DNA of 64,000 nucleotides. It comes from Deltaproteobacteria bacterium. GTDB taxonomy: Bacteria > Myxococcota_A > Polyangia > GCA-2747355 > JADLHG01. Where the stretch lies: the NCBI GenBank assembly GCA_020848905.1, contig JADLHG010000033.1, positions 1-64,000 on the forward strand. Reading direction: 5' to 3'. The notes beneath the pieces were generated by a model. The model searched no databases. It saw only the letters and a list, made by a program, of their open reading frames with translations, and had not been told where the DNA came from. The translations under genes and the position numbers were made by a program. This document shows positions 48,602-58,100 of this stretch, piece by piece (within the stretch, counting starts at the first letter, position 1; every line of letters starts with the position of its first letter).

Positions 48602-49988
48602 ATGCTCCGTCCCCTGCTTCGCTTCTTTCGTACCGGCGACCCGCAGCCGGTCACCCAGGAGCTGGGAAGCGCTCACGCGCCGCTACCGCCGGTGGCGCTG
48701 GAGCATCTTTCTCTCGGCGACGATCGGGTACGGCTTCTTCTACACCGTTCGCCTGAGCCTCTCGGTGGCCAAGAAGCCGCTCCTGGACGCCGGCGTGCTG
48801 ACGGTCGAGCAGATGGGGCAGGTCGGCTTCGGCATGCTCTTCACCTACGCCATCGGCAAGACCCTCAACGGCTTCATCGCCGACTGGGTGCACCTGGCCC
48901 GCTTCATGGCCACGGGCCTGCTCCTCTCCGCGGGAGCCAACGTGCTCTTCGGCCTCTCGGGGAGCTTTCTGGCGTTTCTCGTGCTCTGGTCCTTCAACGG
49001 CTGGTTCCAGTCGGTGGGAGCCACCACGAGCGGTGTGACGCTGGCGAGCTGGTTCGATCCGCGGGAGCTCGGCACGCGCTACGGGGTCTGGAGCATCGCC
49101 CACAGCCTCGGTGAGGGGGCGACCTTCGTCGGGACGGCGGTGCTCGTGCACAGGGCCGGGTGGCGCTGGGGCTTCATCGGGCCGGGGCTCGTCTGCCTCG
49201 CGGTGGCGCTCGTCCTCTATCGGACCCTCGCCGACCGCCCCGTCGCGCTCGGACTCCCCCCCGTGCAGGACCCTGCGGCCGCGCGGGCCCACGAGGGGGC
49301 GAGCATCGGCGAGCTGCAGCTCGAGGCGCTCCGCAACCCGATGGTCTGGATCCTCGGTCTCGCCTCGGCCTCGATGTACGTGGCGCGCTACGCCCTGAAC
49401 AACTGGGGCGTGCTCTACCTCCAGGTCGACAAGGGCTACTCGCTCGTGGACGCGGCCTTCGTGGTCTCGCTCTTTCCCATCGTCGGGATCTTCGGCTCCG
49501 CGCTCTCGGGGATCATCTCCGACCGGCTCTTCCAGGCGCGGCGCGGTCCGGTGACCACGATCTACGGCGTGATGCTCGTCGTGGCGCTGGCGGTCCTCTT
49601 CTTCTCTCCCCCCGGAAGTCCGTGGCTCGTGAAGGGGGCGATGGCCGTGGCGGGCTTTGCCACCGGCGGGCAGCTCGTCTTCCTCGGGGGCCTGGCCGCG
49701 ATGGATATCTCCTCCAAGCGCGCGGCGGGGGCGGCGCTCGGCATCGTGGGTGGCCTGAGCTACGCCGGCGCCGCGGCGCAGGACTGGATCAGCGGTGCCA
49801 TGATCGAGTCCACGCGCCACGTGGTGGACGGAAAGACGGTCTACGACTTCGGGCACGTCCGCTGGGTCTGGGTCGGGGCGGCGGTGGTTTCGCTGGCGCT
49901 GGCCATGACGCTCGGCGCGAGCGAGCGCCGCCGGGCTAGTGCGCGGGCGCGGGCCACACCTGCCGACGCGCCGCGGGCCGGAGCGTGA
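48602..49988 (+). CDS. MFS transporter of the OPA (GlpT/UhpT) type with apparent frameshift
   Basis: An organophosphate:antiporter-type carrier. The main frame reads WEALTRRYRRWRWSIFLSA, ATIGYGFFYTVRLSLSV and the rest of twelve helices to 49988, but contains no ATG, GTG or TTG between its preceding stop (48552) and GTG 48765, which lies beyond helix 1. The ATG at 48602 starts another frame giving a good N-terminus, LRPLLRFFRTGDPQPVTQE. The two join by a +1 shift near 48655-48665. So the gene is frameshifted, misread, or uses a recoding event. If functional it would exchange sugar-phosphates or glycerol-phosphate for phosphate. The 3' end overlaps the convergent RND gene by 53 bases. Confidence 0.75.
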
Positions 49989-52900
49989 GGTACGCGACCC
50001 CGCTCGCGAGGACCAGCAGGCCCCCGAGCGCGAGGAGCGGCGTCGAGAGCGCCCCGGCCGGCGGATAATAGATGGGGGCTACTAGAACAGCGGCTCCAAT
50101 GAACCACCCCGCCCCCTGGCCGAGGGAGGCGAGCTTCAGCCGCCGGAGCCTCTGCGGGTCGAGCGGTGCGAGGCGCTCCCAGAGGAGCTGCTCCAGCCGC
50201 CAGTAGGTGTAGACCACCGGGATGATCTCGAGCGTCAGGAAGGCCGAGGTGAGCAGGCCTCCGACCATCGGCGCGGCGATGCGCTTCATCACGTCGGCCC
50301 CCGAGCCCTGGGCCCAAAGGAGCGGGATGAGACCCACCAGCATGGTGCTCACGGTCATCAGCTTGGGACGCACCCGCTGCACCGTCCCTTCCAGGTGCGC
50401 CCAGATGATGTCGTCCAGGTCGCGGATCTTCCCCGCCCGCCGGCGCCGCTCGAAGGCCTGGTCGATGTAGACGATCATCACGATGCCGGTCTGCGCGGCG
50501 AGGCCCACGAGCGCGATGACCCCCACCCAGACCGCCGTCGAGATCCGGTAGTCGAGCAGCCAGAGCAGCCAGACGCTGCCGACGAGCGCGAAGGGGATGG
50601 AGAGCAAGACGATCAGCGTCTCGACCAGGTTGCGGAAGTGGAGCAAGAGCAGAAGCACCACGAGGAAGAGGGTCAGCGGAACGACGAGCTTCATCCTGGC
50701 CACCATCTGCTCGAGGAGCTCGTACTGCCCCGTCCACTTGAGGAAGGTGCCGGGCGGAAAGGCGAGGGTCCCCGCCTGCTGGGCGCGCGCCACGGCGGCC
50801 TTGGCCTCGGTGACGTAGCCGCCGATGTCCCGCTGGGTCTGGTCCACGTCCACGTAGACGTAGCCCACGAGCAGGCCGTCCTCGTCGCGGATCATGGGCG
50901 GGCCCCCCACCACCTTGAGCTCGGCGAGCTGCCCGAGCGGGACGAAGGCCTGACGGGAGCCGCCGAGCGAGGCCGGCTCCCCCGCCGAAGGGGAGGCAGG
51001 CGCGCCACCGCCGGTCGACCCCTGCGGTGGCTCGGACATCGGCTCTCCACCCGCGGAGGCGTCCATCGCAGAGGAGCCGGAGCCCATGCCCGCCGAGGCG
51101 CTCCCCGCGGCGCGCGGGGGAAGCGGCACGAGCACGCGCTTGAGCCGGTCCAGGTCGTTGCGCAGGTCGTGCGGGTAGCGGACGTTCACGCTGAAGCGCT
51201 TGCGGCCCTCGATGGTCACGGTGATCGGAAGGCCGCCCACGGCAGCCTCGATCGTGCGCTGCACGTCCCCGCTTCGTAGCCCGTAGCGTCCGAGCGCGTC
51301 CCGGTCCGGGATGATGTCCAGGTAGAGGCCCCCCTCGTTCCGCTCGTAGTAGACGCTGCGCGTGCCGGCGAGGGGGGCGAGCACCCGTTCGAGGCTCGTC
51401 CCCACGCGCTCGATCTCCGCCAGGTCGCTGCCGAAGACCTTCACCCCGATCGGGGTGCGAACCCCCGTGGAGAGCATGTCGATGCGGGTCTTGATGGGCA
51501 TGGTGAAGGCGTTGGTCCAGCCCGGGAACTGCATCTTGTCGTTCATCTCGGCCGTGAGCGCCTCGAAGGAGAGGGGCTTCTCCTCGGGCCAGAAGGGACG
51601 CAGGAGGCCCTTGAGCCAGCGCGGGGCCCAGGCGGTGTAGAAGCGGTGGATGGGGACCTTGCGCCACTCCGCGGCCGGGCGCAGCCGGACGGTGGTCTCG
51701 ACCATGGTGAGGGGCGCGGGGTCGGTGGGCGATTCGATGCGCCCCACCTTGCCGAAGACCGAGGCTACCTCGGGAAAGGAGCGCAGGAGGCGGTCCTGAT
51801 ACTGGAGCTGGCGCTTGGCCTCCTCGATCGAGATGTTCGGGAAGGTGGTGGGCATGTAGAGCAGGTCCCCCTCGTTGAGCGGGGGCATGAACTCGTGGCC
51901 GAGGCGGCCGGCGAGGGGGACGGCGGAGAGGACCGCGAGCAGCCCGAGCGCGACGGTGGACTTCGGGTTTCGCAGGGCCACGAAGACGAACGGCTTGTAG
52001 AGCCGCACGATGAAACGGGAGAGCGGGTGGCGGGCCTCGGAGAGGATGCGCCCCCGGATGAGCAGGTCGCGGAGCGCCGGCGCGAAGGTGATCGAGAGCA
52101 GCGCCGCCGAGAGCATGACGAAGGTCTTGGTGAAGGCCAGCGGCCGGAAGAGCCGCCCCGCCTGTCCGGTGAGGGTGAAGACGGGGAGAAAGGAGACGGC
52201 GATGATGAGGAGCGAGAAGAAGATGGCCGGCGTCACCTCCGCCGCGGCGTGCCGCAGGAGCGCCTGGCGGTCGGCACCGGGGGGGGCGGTCTCGAGCTTC
52301 TTGTGGGCGGCCTCGATCATCACGATCTCGGCGTCGACGGTGGCTCCGATGGCGATGGCGATCCCGCCGAGGCTCATGATCGTGGAAGGGATGCCGAGGA
52401 GGTACATGGGGATGAAGGAGAGCGCCACGCTGAGCGGCAGCGAGAGGATGGGCAGGAGCGCGCTGCGCAGGTGGAGGAGGAAGAGGATGATCACCAGGCT
52501 CACCACCACCGCCTCCTCGAGCAGGGCGTGGGCCAGCGTGCGGATCGAGCGCTCGATCAGGCCCGACCGGTCGTAGGCGATCTCCACCTCCACGCCGGGG
52601 GGCAGGCTCGGGCGGAGCTCGGCGAGCTTCTTCTTCACGCGCTCGATCACGGCGAGGGCGTTCTCGCCCTGGCGCATGACCACCACGGCCCCCACCGCCT
52701 CGCCGTCCCCGTTCCACTCGAGGAGGCCCCGGCGGATGTCGGGGCCGAAGCGGACCGATCCGACGTCGCGTACTAGAACGGGCGTTCCATTCGGCCCGGA
52801 GGCGCGCACGGCCACCTTCTCGAGGCTGCCGAGGTCGGTCAGGTAGCCGCGCCCGCGGACGTAATACTCGCGGCCCGAGAGCTCGATGATCCGCGCCCCG

Positions 52901-53550
52901 GCGTCGTTGTTCGAGTCGCGGATGGCGGCGATGACCTCCTGCAGCGTCACGCCGAAGGCCTGCAGGCGGTTCGGGTCCACCGTGACCTGGTACTGCTTCT
53001 GGTAGCCACCGACCGAGGCCACCTCGGCCACGCCGGGGACGCTCCCGAGGGCGTAGCGCAGGGTGAAGTCCTGAAAGGCGCGCAGCTCGTCGAGGCCGTG
53101 GCGACCGCTGCGGTCCACGAGCGCGTACTGAAAGACCCACCCCACGCTCGTGGCGTCGGGACCGAGCACGGGGCTGACCCCCTCGGGGAGGCGGCTCCGC
53201 GCGGTGCCGAGGAGCTCGCTGACGCGGGTGCGCGCCCAGTAGAGGTCGGTGCCCTCCTCGAAGATGACGTAGATGAAGGACATGCCGAACATCGAGTAGC
53301 CGCGGACGTCGGTCACGCGCGGCGCGGCCCGCAGCGCGGAGACGAGCGGGTAGGTGACCTGGTCCTCGAGGAGAGTGGGGCTGCGCCCCATCCACTCGGT
53401 GAAGACGATCACCTGGGGGTCCGAGAGGTCGGGGATGGCGTCGAGCTCCACGCGTCGGATCGACCAGACGGCGAGGACGGTGGCGAACGCCACGCCGAGG
53501 AGGACCAGCCCCCGGTTGCGCGCGCAGACTTCGATGATCCGCTCGACCAT
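49936..53550 (-). CDS. Heavy-metal RND efflux pump, CusA/CzcA family
   Basis: A 1204-residue inner-membrane proton-driven pump (HME-RND). Helix 1, then the periplasmic porter region with IPDLSDPQVIV; helix 4 GATVDAEIVMIEAAHKKLE carries the relay Asp; EFMPPLNEGDLLYMPTTFPN is diagnostic of the CusA/CzcA group. The methionine of IDMLSTGVRTP, conserved in copper/silver CusA, is kept; the later GGAM methionine reads GGLP. The chain is about 150 residues longer than CusA, mainly from a Gly/Ala/Ser/Pro insert with three Met at about residues 809-866 and a C-terminal extension with two extra helices. Exports Cu/Ag or another divalent metal with the adjacent CusB- and CusC-like proteins. Confidence 0.92.
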   Translation of the reverse strand: MVERIIEVCARNRGLVLLGVAFATVLAVWSIRRVELDAIPDLSDPQVIVFTEWMGRSPTLLEDQVTYPLVSALRAAPRVTDVRGYSMFGMSFIYVIFEEGTDLYWARTRVSELLGTARSRLPEGVSPVLGPDATSVGWVFQYALVDRSGRHGLDELRAFQDFTLRYALGSVPGVAEVASVGGYQKQYQVTVDPNRLQAFGVTLQEVIAAIRDSNNDAGARIIELSGREYYVRGRGYLTDLGSLEKVAVRASGPNGTPVLVRDVGSVRFGPDIRRGLLEWNGDGEAVGAVVVMRQGENALAVIERVKKKLAELRPSLPPGVEVEIAYDRSGLIERSIRTLAHALLEEAVVVSLVIILFLLHLRSALLPILSLPLSVALSFIPMYLLGIPSTIMSLGGIAIAIGATVDAEIVMIEAAHKKLETAPPGADRQALLRHAAAEVTPAIFFSLLIIAVSFLPVFTLTGQAGRLFRPLAFTKTFVMLSAALLSITFAPALRDLLIRGRILSEARHPLSRFIVRLYKPFVFVALRNPKSTVALGLLAVLSAVPLAGRLGHEFMPPLNEGDLLYMPTTFPNISIEEAKRQLQYQDRLLRSFPEVASVFGKVGRIESPTDPAPLTMVETTVRLRPAAEWRKVPIHRFYTAWAPRWLKGLLRPFWPEEKPLSFEALTAEMNDKMQFPGWTNAFTMPIKTRIDMLSTGVRTPIGVKVFGSDLAEIERVGTSLERVLAPLAGTRSVYYERNEGGLYLDIIPDRDALGRYGLRSGDVQRTIEAAVGGLPITVTIEGRKRFSVNVRYPHDLRNDLDRLKRVLVPLPPRAAGSASAGMGSGSSAMDASAGGEPMSEPPQGSTGGGAPASPSAGEPASLGGSRQAFVPLGQLAELKVVGGPPMIRDEDGLLVGYVYVDVDQTQRDIGGYVTEAKAAVARAQQAGTLAFPPGTFLKWTGQYELLEQMVARMKLVVPLTLFLVVLLLLLHFRNLVETLIVLLSIPFALVGSVWLLWLLDYRISTAVWVGVIALVGLAAQTGIVMIVYIDQAFERRRRAGKIRDLDDIIWAHLEGTVQRVRPKLMTVSTMLVGLIPLLWAQGSGADVMKRIAAPMVGGLLTSAFLTLEIIPVVYTYWRLEQLLWERLAPLDPQRLRRLKLASLGQGAGWFIGAAVLVAPIYYPPAGALSTPLLALGGLLVLASGVAYLTLRPAARRQVWPAPAH

Positions 53551-53562
53551 CGACGAGGCCTT

Positions 53563-55080
53563 TCAGGGGTGACGGTGGAGACCGGCGTCGGAGGGAGCTC
53601 GGGGTGCCGCGCCGTCTCTGCCGCCCGAGAGCCCCTCGATGGCGGCGCGCAGGCGGCTCTCCGAGTCGATGAGGAAGTTGGCCGTGGTGACGACGATCTC
53701 GCCTTCGCCGACCCCGGAGAGGGCCTGCACCTTGCCACCCGAGCGGGCCCCGAGGCGCACGCGGCGGGGTTCGAAGCGCCCTTCGGAGAGCGCGACGAAG
53801 ACGTACTGCACGGCCCCCGTGTCCACCACGGCCTCGAGGGGGAGGACGAGCCCTTCGGCAGGCTCCAGGTCGATGTTCACGTCGCCGTACATGCCCGGGC
53901 GCAGGCGGAGCTTGGGGTTCTTGAACTCGAGGCGCACGCGCAGCGTCCGCGTCTCCGGGTTGAGCGTGGGGTGGATGAAGGTCACGCGTCCGGTGAAATC
54001 CTCGGCCTGGCCGCGCAGGGCGAGCCGGGCCGTCTGTCCGACGGTGACGCGGGGGATCTCGTACTCGTAGATCTCGGCGAGGACCCAGAGCGTGGAGAGG
54101 TCGGCCAGCTCGAAGAGCTCGGTGCCCGGCTGGACGAAGAGGCCGTGCAGGGCGGTCTTGCGCGCCACGTAGCCGCTGATGGGGGCGCGGAGCTTCACCG
54201 CGCGGATGCGCTCGCCGGTGCGCTTGAGCTCGTCGATCTCCTTGGCGGAGATGCCGAGGAGTTCGAGGCGCCGCCGGGCGTCCTCGAGGAAGTTCTCGCC
54301 CAGCCGGGAGCTGCCTCCGTCGCGCGTGGCACCGGAGGACCACTTGAGCGCGTTCAGGTACTCCTGCTGCGCGGTGAGGAGCTGGGGGCTGTAGATCGTG
54401 GCCAGCGGGTCGCCCTTCTTCACCCGGGCCCCGGTCTGCGAGACGTAGAGGTGCTCGATCCAGCCGGAGAAGCGGGTGTGCACGTGCGCCACGCCGGTCT
54501 CGGTAGCCGAGACGAAACCGACGGTGCGGAGGTTCGGGACGAGCCGCTCGCGGGTGACCTTGGCCGTGCGCATGCCGATGAGCTGCACCCGATCGGGGGA
54601 GAGCTGGAGCGGGGCGAGCCCGGGGACCCCGTGCCCGCCGTGGTCGGGGCCAGCGGTGGGCCGGGGCTCGAGGCGCATGCCGCAGATCGGGCACTCGGCT
54701 TTGCTGTCCGAGGAGGTCTGGTCGGGGTGCATCGGGCAGGCGTAGACCGGCCCGGTGGCGAGGACCGTCTTCTGTCCGGCCCGGGCGTCGGGCTTCTCCG
54801 GCACGGGGACGAGGCCCATGCCGCAGATGGGGCACTCCCCGGGACGGTCCCGCACGATGGTCGGGTGCATCGGGCAGTGGTAGCGCGTGGCCTTGGTCGC
54901 AGGTGGCGTCGCGCTCTCGCGGCAGGTCGTGCGCAGCGCCAGGACGGCCAGGAGCGCCATGCCGGCGACGAGGCTCCAGCGCACGACGGCCATGGCGCGC
55001 GTCCCCGGGGGCGGGGGCTCCTTCCCCTCGGGGAGGGGCTCGCCGGGTCCGTGGGTCTCTCGGCCTTCGGGTTCCGTCAT
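53563..55080 (-). CDS. Metal-efflux membrane fusion protein, CusB-like, with two metal-binding domains
   Basis: A 505-residue periplasmic adaptor. One N-terminal helix (about 30-50), then two heavy-metal-binding domains in tandem: YHCPMHPTIVRDRPG...CPICGM (67-92) and YACPMHPDQ...CPICGM (113-138), each with Cys-x-Met-His and Cys-x2-Cys-x-Met. The CusB barrel-sandwich, lipoyl and hairpin parts follow (VGFVSATETGVAHVHTRFSG, LRAPISGYVARKT), then the membrane-proximal domain. CusB proteins usually carry one or no such domain, so two may act as a metal shuttle to the pump. ATG 55080 overlaps the stop of the outer-membrane component (ATGA), and the pump follows 12 bases on. Confidence 0.92.
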   Translation of the reverse strand: MTEPEGRETHGPGEPLPEGKEPPPPGTRAMAVVRWSLVAGMALLAVLALRTTCRESATPPATKATRYHCPMHPTIVRDRPGECPICGMGLVPVPEKPDARAGQKTVLATGPVYACPMHPDQTSSDSKAECPICGMRLEPRPTAGPDHGGHGVPGLAPLQLSPDRVQLIGMRTAKVTRERLVPNLRTVGFVSATETGVAHVHTRFSGWIEHLYVSQTGARVKKGDPLATIYSPQLLTAQQEYLNALKWSSGATRDGGSSRLGENFLEDARRRLELLGISAKEIDELKRTGERIRAVKLRAPISGYVARKTALHGLFVQPGTELFELADLSTLWVLAEIYEYEIPRVTVGQTARLALRGQAEDFTGRVTFIHPTLNPETRTLRVRLEFKNPKLRLRPGMYGDVNIDLEPAEGLVLPLEAVVDTGAVQYVFVALSEGRFEPRRVRLGARSGGKVQALSGVGEGEIVVTTANFLIDSESRLRAAIEGLSGGRDGAAPRAPSDAGLHRHP

Positions 55081-56462
55081 CGATCCCCCCCGGAGGTGGG
55101 CGCGGGCGCCACGGGGCGGCCGACCGCGCGTTCCAGTTCGACCTCGGCCGCGGCGAGCTGCGCCAGGGTGCGGTGCTCCTCGAGGCGGACCTCGAGGAGG
55201 GTGCGCAGGGCATCCACGAGAGCCGACGCCTCGCCCTGTCCCGCGGCGTAGGCCGCGCGCGCTGCGTCGAAGCTCTGGCGGGCCTGCGGGAGGAGCTCGG
55301 TGTGGATGAGGTGGCGCGTCCGGCCGAGGGTCTGGACGCGGACGAGCGCTTCGCGCAGCTCCTGGCGCAGGAGGTTGGCGAGGTTCTCCTTCGCGCGGCG
55401 GTCCGCGGCGAGCAGCGCCTCGGCCTCGCGCTGCCGGTCGGCGTAGAGCGGATTGAGCCACGGCAGGTTCGCCCCGAGCATCAGCCCGTAGGTATGGATG
55501 GAGTCCATCGCGGCCGGCATGACCATGTAGTCCGCGCCGATCATCAGCGTCGGCCAGCGGGCGACGCTGCGCGAGGCCTCGACGGCGGCGGTGCTCCGGA
55601 GGACGGCGTGATCGGCCGCGCGGAGCTCCGCGCGATGCTGGTGGAGCAGGGCCTCGAGCGCCGCGGCGGAGAGGCTCTGCGGGGCGAGGGCGGGGGGCGG
55701 AGGGACCCCGAGGGGGGCGTCGGGGCGCCGGGCCATGAGCGTGTTCAGTTGCAGGCGGGCCAGGCGCCGCTCCTCGTCCAGGCCGAGCAGGCGCGCACGC
55801 TGCCGCGTCTGTTCGAGGACCAGGCGCAGCACGTCGTGCTGGCTCCCCTGGCCGCTCTGGTAGGTGGCGCGCGAGAGCTCCACGAGGCGCCCGACCAGCG
55901 CCACGTGCTCCTGCTGCAGCTCCAGCTCGCGCTCCGCCTGGTAGAGCTGGATGAAGGCCCGTCGGGCTCGCGCGAGGAGGTCACGCTCCTTGGCGCGCAG
56001 GAGCTCGGCGGCGGCGCGGGCCTCCTCCAGCGCGACGCGGGAGCTCGCGTCGCGGAGGCCGAGGGCGGGAAAGGATTGCCGCAGGCCGAAGGCGATCCCG
56101 TCGGCCCGGTCGAGCCGGTGCGGGCGCACGACCGGCACCCCGCGCTGCTCGTACCGGAGCTCCAGGTCCGGAAGGCGGCTGGCCGCCGGAACCCGCTCGA
56201 GGAGGCCCCCGAGGCGGCCTCGCGCTTCGGCGAGCTCCGGGTGCCGCTCGCCGATGAGGCGCAGGATGGTCGTCAGACGCGGCGCACGGGCGAGCTCGGC
56301 CTCCAGGTCGCCTGGCGGGGAGGCGGGCCCGCGGCGGCTCGCTGGCGCGGCGCTCTCGCGGAGGAGCGCGTCGTAGCTCTGGCGGGTCGCGCCGGTCAGG
56401 CAGCCCGAGCCCGTCCCCACCAGCGCCCAGCACGCGGCCAGGGAGATGACCGACGCGTGCAT
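55077..56462 (-). CDS. TolC-like outer-membrane efflux component (CusC-like)
   Basis: A 461-residue outer-membrane efflux protein with a leader ending in a possible lipobox (TGSGC). The two repeated helical-hairpin segments of the TolC fold are evident: about 75-270 (LRLIGERHPELAEARGRLGG, ELLRAKERDLLARARRAF, ATYQSGQGSQHDVLRL) and about 290-455 (RAELRAADHAVLRSTAAVEA, AAYAAGQGEASALVDALR). The duplicated A-Y-Q/A-x-G-Q-G motif marks the hairpin turns. Forms the exit duct for the CusB- and CusA-like partners. One base separates it from the terC stop, and its own stop overlaps the adaptor start. Confidence 0.9.
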   Translation of the reverse strand: MHASVISLAACWALVGTGSGCLTGATRQSYDALLRESAAPASRRGPASPPGDLEAELARAPRLTTILRLIGERHPELAEARGRLGGLLERVPAASRLPDLELRYEQRGVPVVRPHRLDRADGIAFGLRQSFPALGLRDASSRVALEEARAAAELLRAKERDLLARARRAFIQLYQAERELELQQEHVALVGRLVELSRATYQSGQGSQHDVLRLVLEQTRQRARLLGLDEERRLARLQLNTLMARRPDAPLGVPPPPALAPQSLSAAALEALLHQHRAELRAADHAVLRSTAAVEASRSVARWPTLMIGADYMVMPAAMDSIHTYGLMLGANLPWLNPLYADRQREAEALLAADRRAKENLANLLRQELREALVRVQTLGRTRHLIHTELLPQARQSFDAARAAYAAGQGEASALVDALRTLLEVRLEEHRTLAQLAAAEVELERAVGRPVAPAPTSGGDR

Positions 56463-56463
56463 G

Positions 56464-57192
56464 TCACCCCTGCTCGGGTCCCGGCGCGCGCGCCTTTCGG
56501 ACGCGCAGGTTGAGGAGCTCTACGCCGAGAGCGAAGGCCATGGCGAAGTAAACGTAGCCCTTCTCGATGTGGCGCTCGAAGCCCTCGGCGAGGAGCATCA
56601 CGCCGATGAGCAGCAGGAAGGAGAGGGCGAGCATCTTGAAGGTCGGATGGCGCTCGATGAAGTCGCCGATCTTGCCGGCGAAGAGGAGCATCACGACCAC
56701 CGCGAGCACGACCGCCGTGATCATGACCCACAGCGCGCGCGCCATCCCCACCGCGGGGATCACCGAATCCAGGGAGAAGACGATGTCGAGCAAGATGATC
56801 TGAATGATGATGCTGCGCATCGAGGCGTACTTCGTCACCCCCTCGGCGGTGGCCTCGTGGTCCTGGATCTTGTGGTGGATTTCGTAGGTGGCCTTGGCGA
56901 TGAGGAACAGCCCGCCCACGATGAAGATCAGGTGGCGTCCGGCGAAGTCGTGCCCCACGAGGTGAAAGAGCGGCTTGGTCAGCTTGCTCACCCACTGCAG
57001 GCCGAGCAGGAGGAGGACGCGCACGACCATGGCCAGGGCCAGGCCGATCCGGCGGGCTCGGTTGCGTTTCGAGGGCTCGAGGCGTGCCGAGAGGATGGCG
57101 ATGAAGACGACGTTGTCGATGCCCAGCACGATCTCCATCGTGGTGAGCGTGAGGAGCGCCAGCAGGTTCTCCATGGTGAAGATGTCTGCCAC
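56464..57192 (-). CDS. TerC-family membrane protein
   Basis: A 242-residue seven-helix membrane protein. I chose GTG 57192, with AAGGAG nine bases before, over the ATG at 57240. Helix 1 carries MEIVLGIDNVVFIAIL and a later helix LLDIVFSLDSVIPAVGM: the paired Asp-Asn and Asp-Ser motifs are the TerC signature. Helices 6-7 contain LLIGVMLLAEGFE and FAMAFALGVELLNL. TerC proteins are linked to manganese export and to loading of secreted metalloproteins, as well as tellurite resistance. It heads a metal-efflux cluster, joined to the CusC-like gene by a one-base gap, which suggests a part in metal export here. Confidence 0.9.
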   Translation of the reverse strand: MADIFTMENLLALLTLTTMEIVLGIDNVVFIAILSARLEPSKRNRARRIGLALAMVVRVLLLLGLQWVSKLTKPLFHLVGHDFAGRHLIFIVGGLFLIAKATYEIHHKIQDHEATAEGVTKYASMRSIIIQIILLDIVFSLDSVIPAVGMARALWVMITAVVLAVVVMLLFAGKIGDFIERHPTFKMLALSFLLLIGVMLLAEGFERHIEKGYVYFAMAFALGVELLNLRVRKARAPGPEQG

Positions 57193-57207
57193 CGGTTCCG
57201 TCTCCTT

Positions 57208-57227
57208 GCCTGGCCGCGGGGCCAGGC
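57208..57227 (-). promoter_or_regulatory. Perfect hairpin between HAD gene and terC
   Basis: Arms GCCTGGCC and GGCCAGGC with a four-base loop, directly upstream of the terC ribosome site and 22 bases past the HAD stop. It could attenuate read-through from HAD into the efflux genes or stabilise the processed 5' end. There is no T-run and it is far too short for a manganese (yybP-ykoY) riboswitch. Confidence 0.5.
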
Positions 57228-57249
57228 GCGCGTCGTGCATCTGCTCCGG

Positions 57250-58014
57250 TCAGCGGCCGGGGCGCGAGGGAAGCAGCGCCTCGAGCACGCCGGGCGCCGT
57301 CAGATCTTCGAAGGCTGCCACTGCTCCGACGGCGAGCAGCGCCTCGGTGCGGTGCCCGCCGGTTGCCACGGCCACGCATTCGCCCCCGACCGCGAGCGCG
57401 GCCGCCACGTCGCGCGGGGTGTCCCCGACCACCACCACCCGGCAGTCTCCGGCGTCGCAACCGAGGCGGTCGGCGCCTCGACGAGCGCCGGCGCGAATCA
57501 GCTCGGCGCGCTCCTCGTGGTCGCTGCCGTACCCGCCGAAGGCGAAGCGACCGGACAGACCGACCCGGGCCAGCTTGAGCTCGGCGCCGCGCTCCAGATT
57601 TCCGGTGCCGAGCCCCACCGCGACGGTCGTCCGATCGGCGAGCTCGTCCAGCGCGTCGAGGAGCTCCACCACGCCCGGGAGGAGCTCGTAGTCGGCGAAC
57701 CCGTCGAGCTCCTCTTCCAGGAGCAGGAGGTAGCGGGCGAGGAGCTCCTCGACCGCCGATTCCGCCGCGGGGACCGGTCCCTCCGAGCCGGGAGGAAACT
57801 CCTGCACCGCGGTGACGACGGCGCGGGCGATGGAGCGGTCGGTCAGCCCGTTGAAGGAGAAGCGGCAATGTTCGCGCGCGCGAAAGAGGTCGTCCGCGGC
57901 GCGCTCGAAGGCCCGGCGACCCGCGCCGATGCCCGAGGTGGAGTGGATGAGCGTGCCGTCGATGTCGAAGAGCAGCACGGTCGGTTGCCGTCGATGCGGA
58001 CTCGGGCGATTCAC
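57250..58014 (-). CDS. HAD-superfamily hydrolase, phosphoglycolate phosphatase-like
   Basis: A 254-residue protein with the four HAD motifs: I LLFDIDGTLI (nucleophile and acid Asp), II GLGTGN (Thr), III Lys in AELKLARVG, IV VVVGDTPRDV. The cap (about 25-110) is helical, the C1 type of phosphoglycolate phosphatases and beta-phosphoglucomutases. Cytoplasmic magnesium phosphatase of a small phospho-metabolite; the substrate is open. GTG start at 58014 with no good ribosome site; the true start may be a few codons in. It lies 57 bases upstream of terC on the same strand, with a perfect hairpin between. Confidence 0.85.
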   Translation of the reverse strand: MNRPSPHRRQPTVLLFDIDGTLIHSTSGIGAGRRAFERAADDLFRAREHCRFSFNGLTDRSIARAVVTAVQEFPPGSEGPVPAAESAVEELLARYLLLLEEELDGFADYELLPGVVELLDALDELADRTTVAVGLGTGNLERGAELKLARVGLSGRFAFGGYGSDHEERAELIRAGARRGADRLGCDAGDCRVVVVGDTPRDVAAALAVGGECVAVATGGHRTEALLAVGAVAAFEDLTAPGVLEALLPSRPGR

Positions 58015-58100
58015 GCGCGCAGTATAGCGCGACTCGGGGGGGCCAACGAGTTTGCCGCACCCCCCCGCTGCGACGGATAATCGGAGCCGGAATCGACGCC

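Noticed and set aside
57193-57249. A manganese riboswitch (yybP-ykoY type) before terC
   Set aside because: The gap is only 57 bases and holds a simple hairpin; the conserved riboswitch core does not fit.
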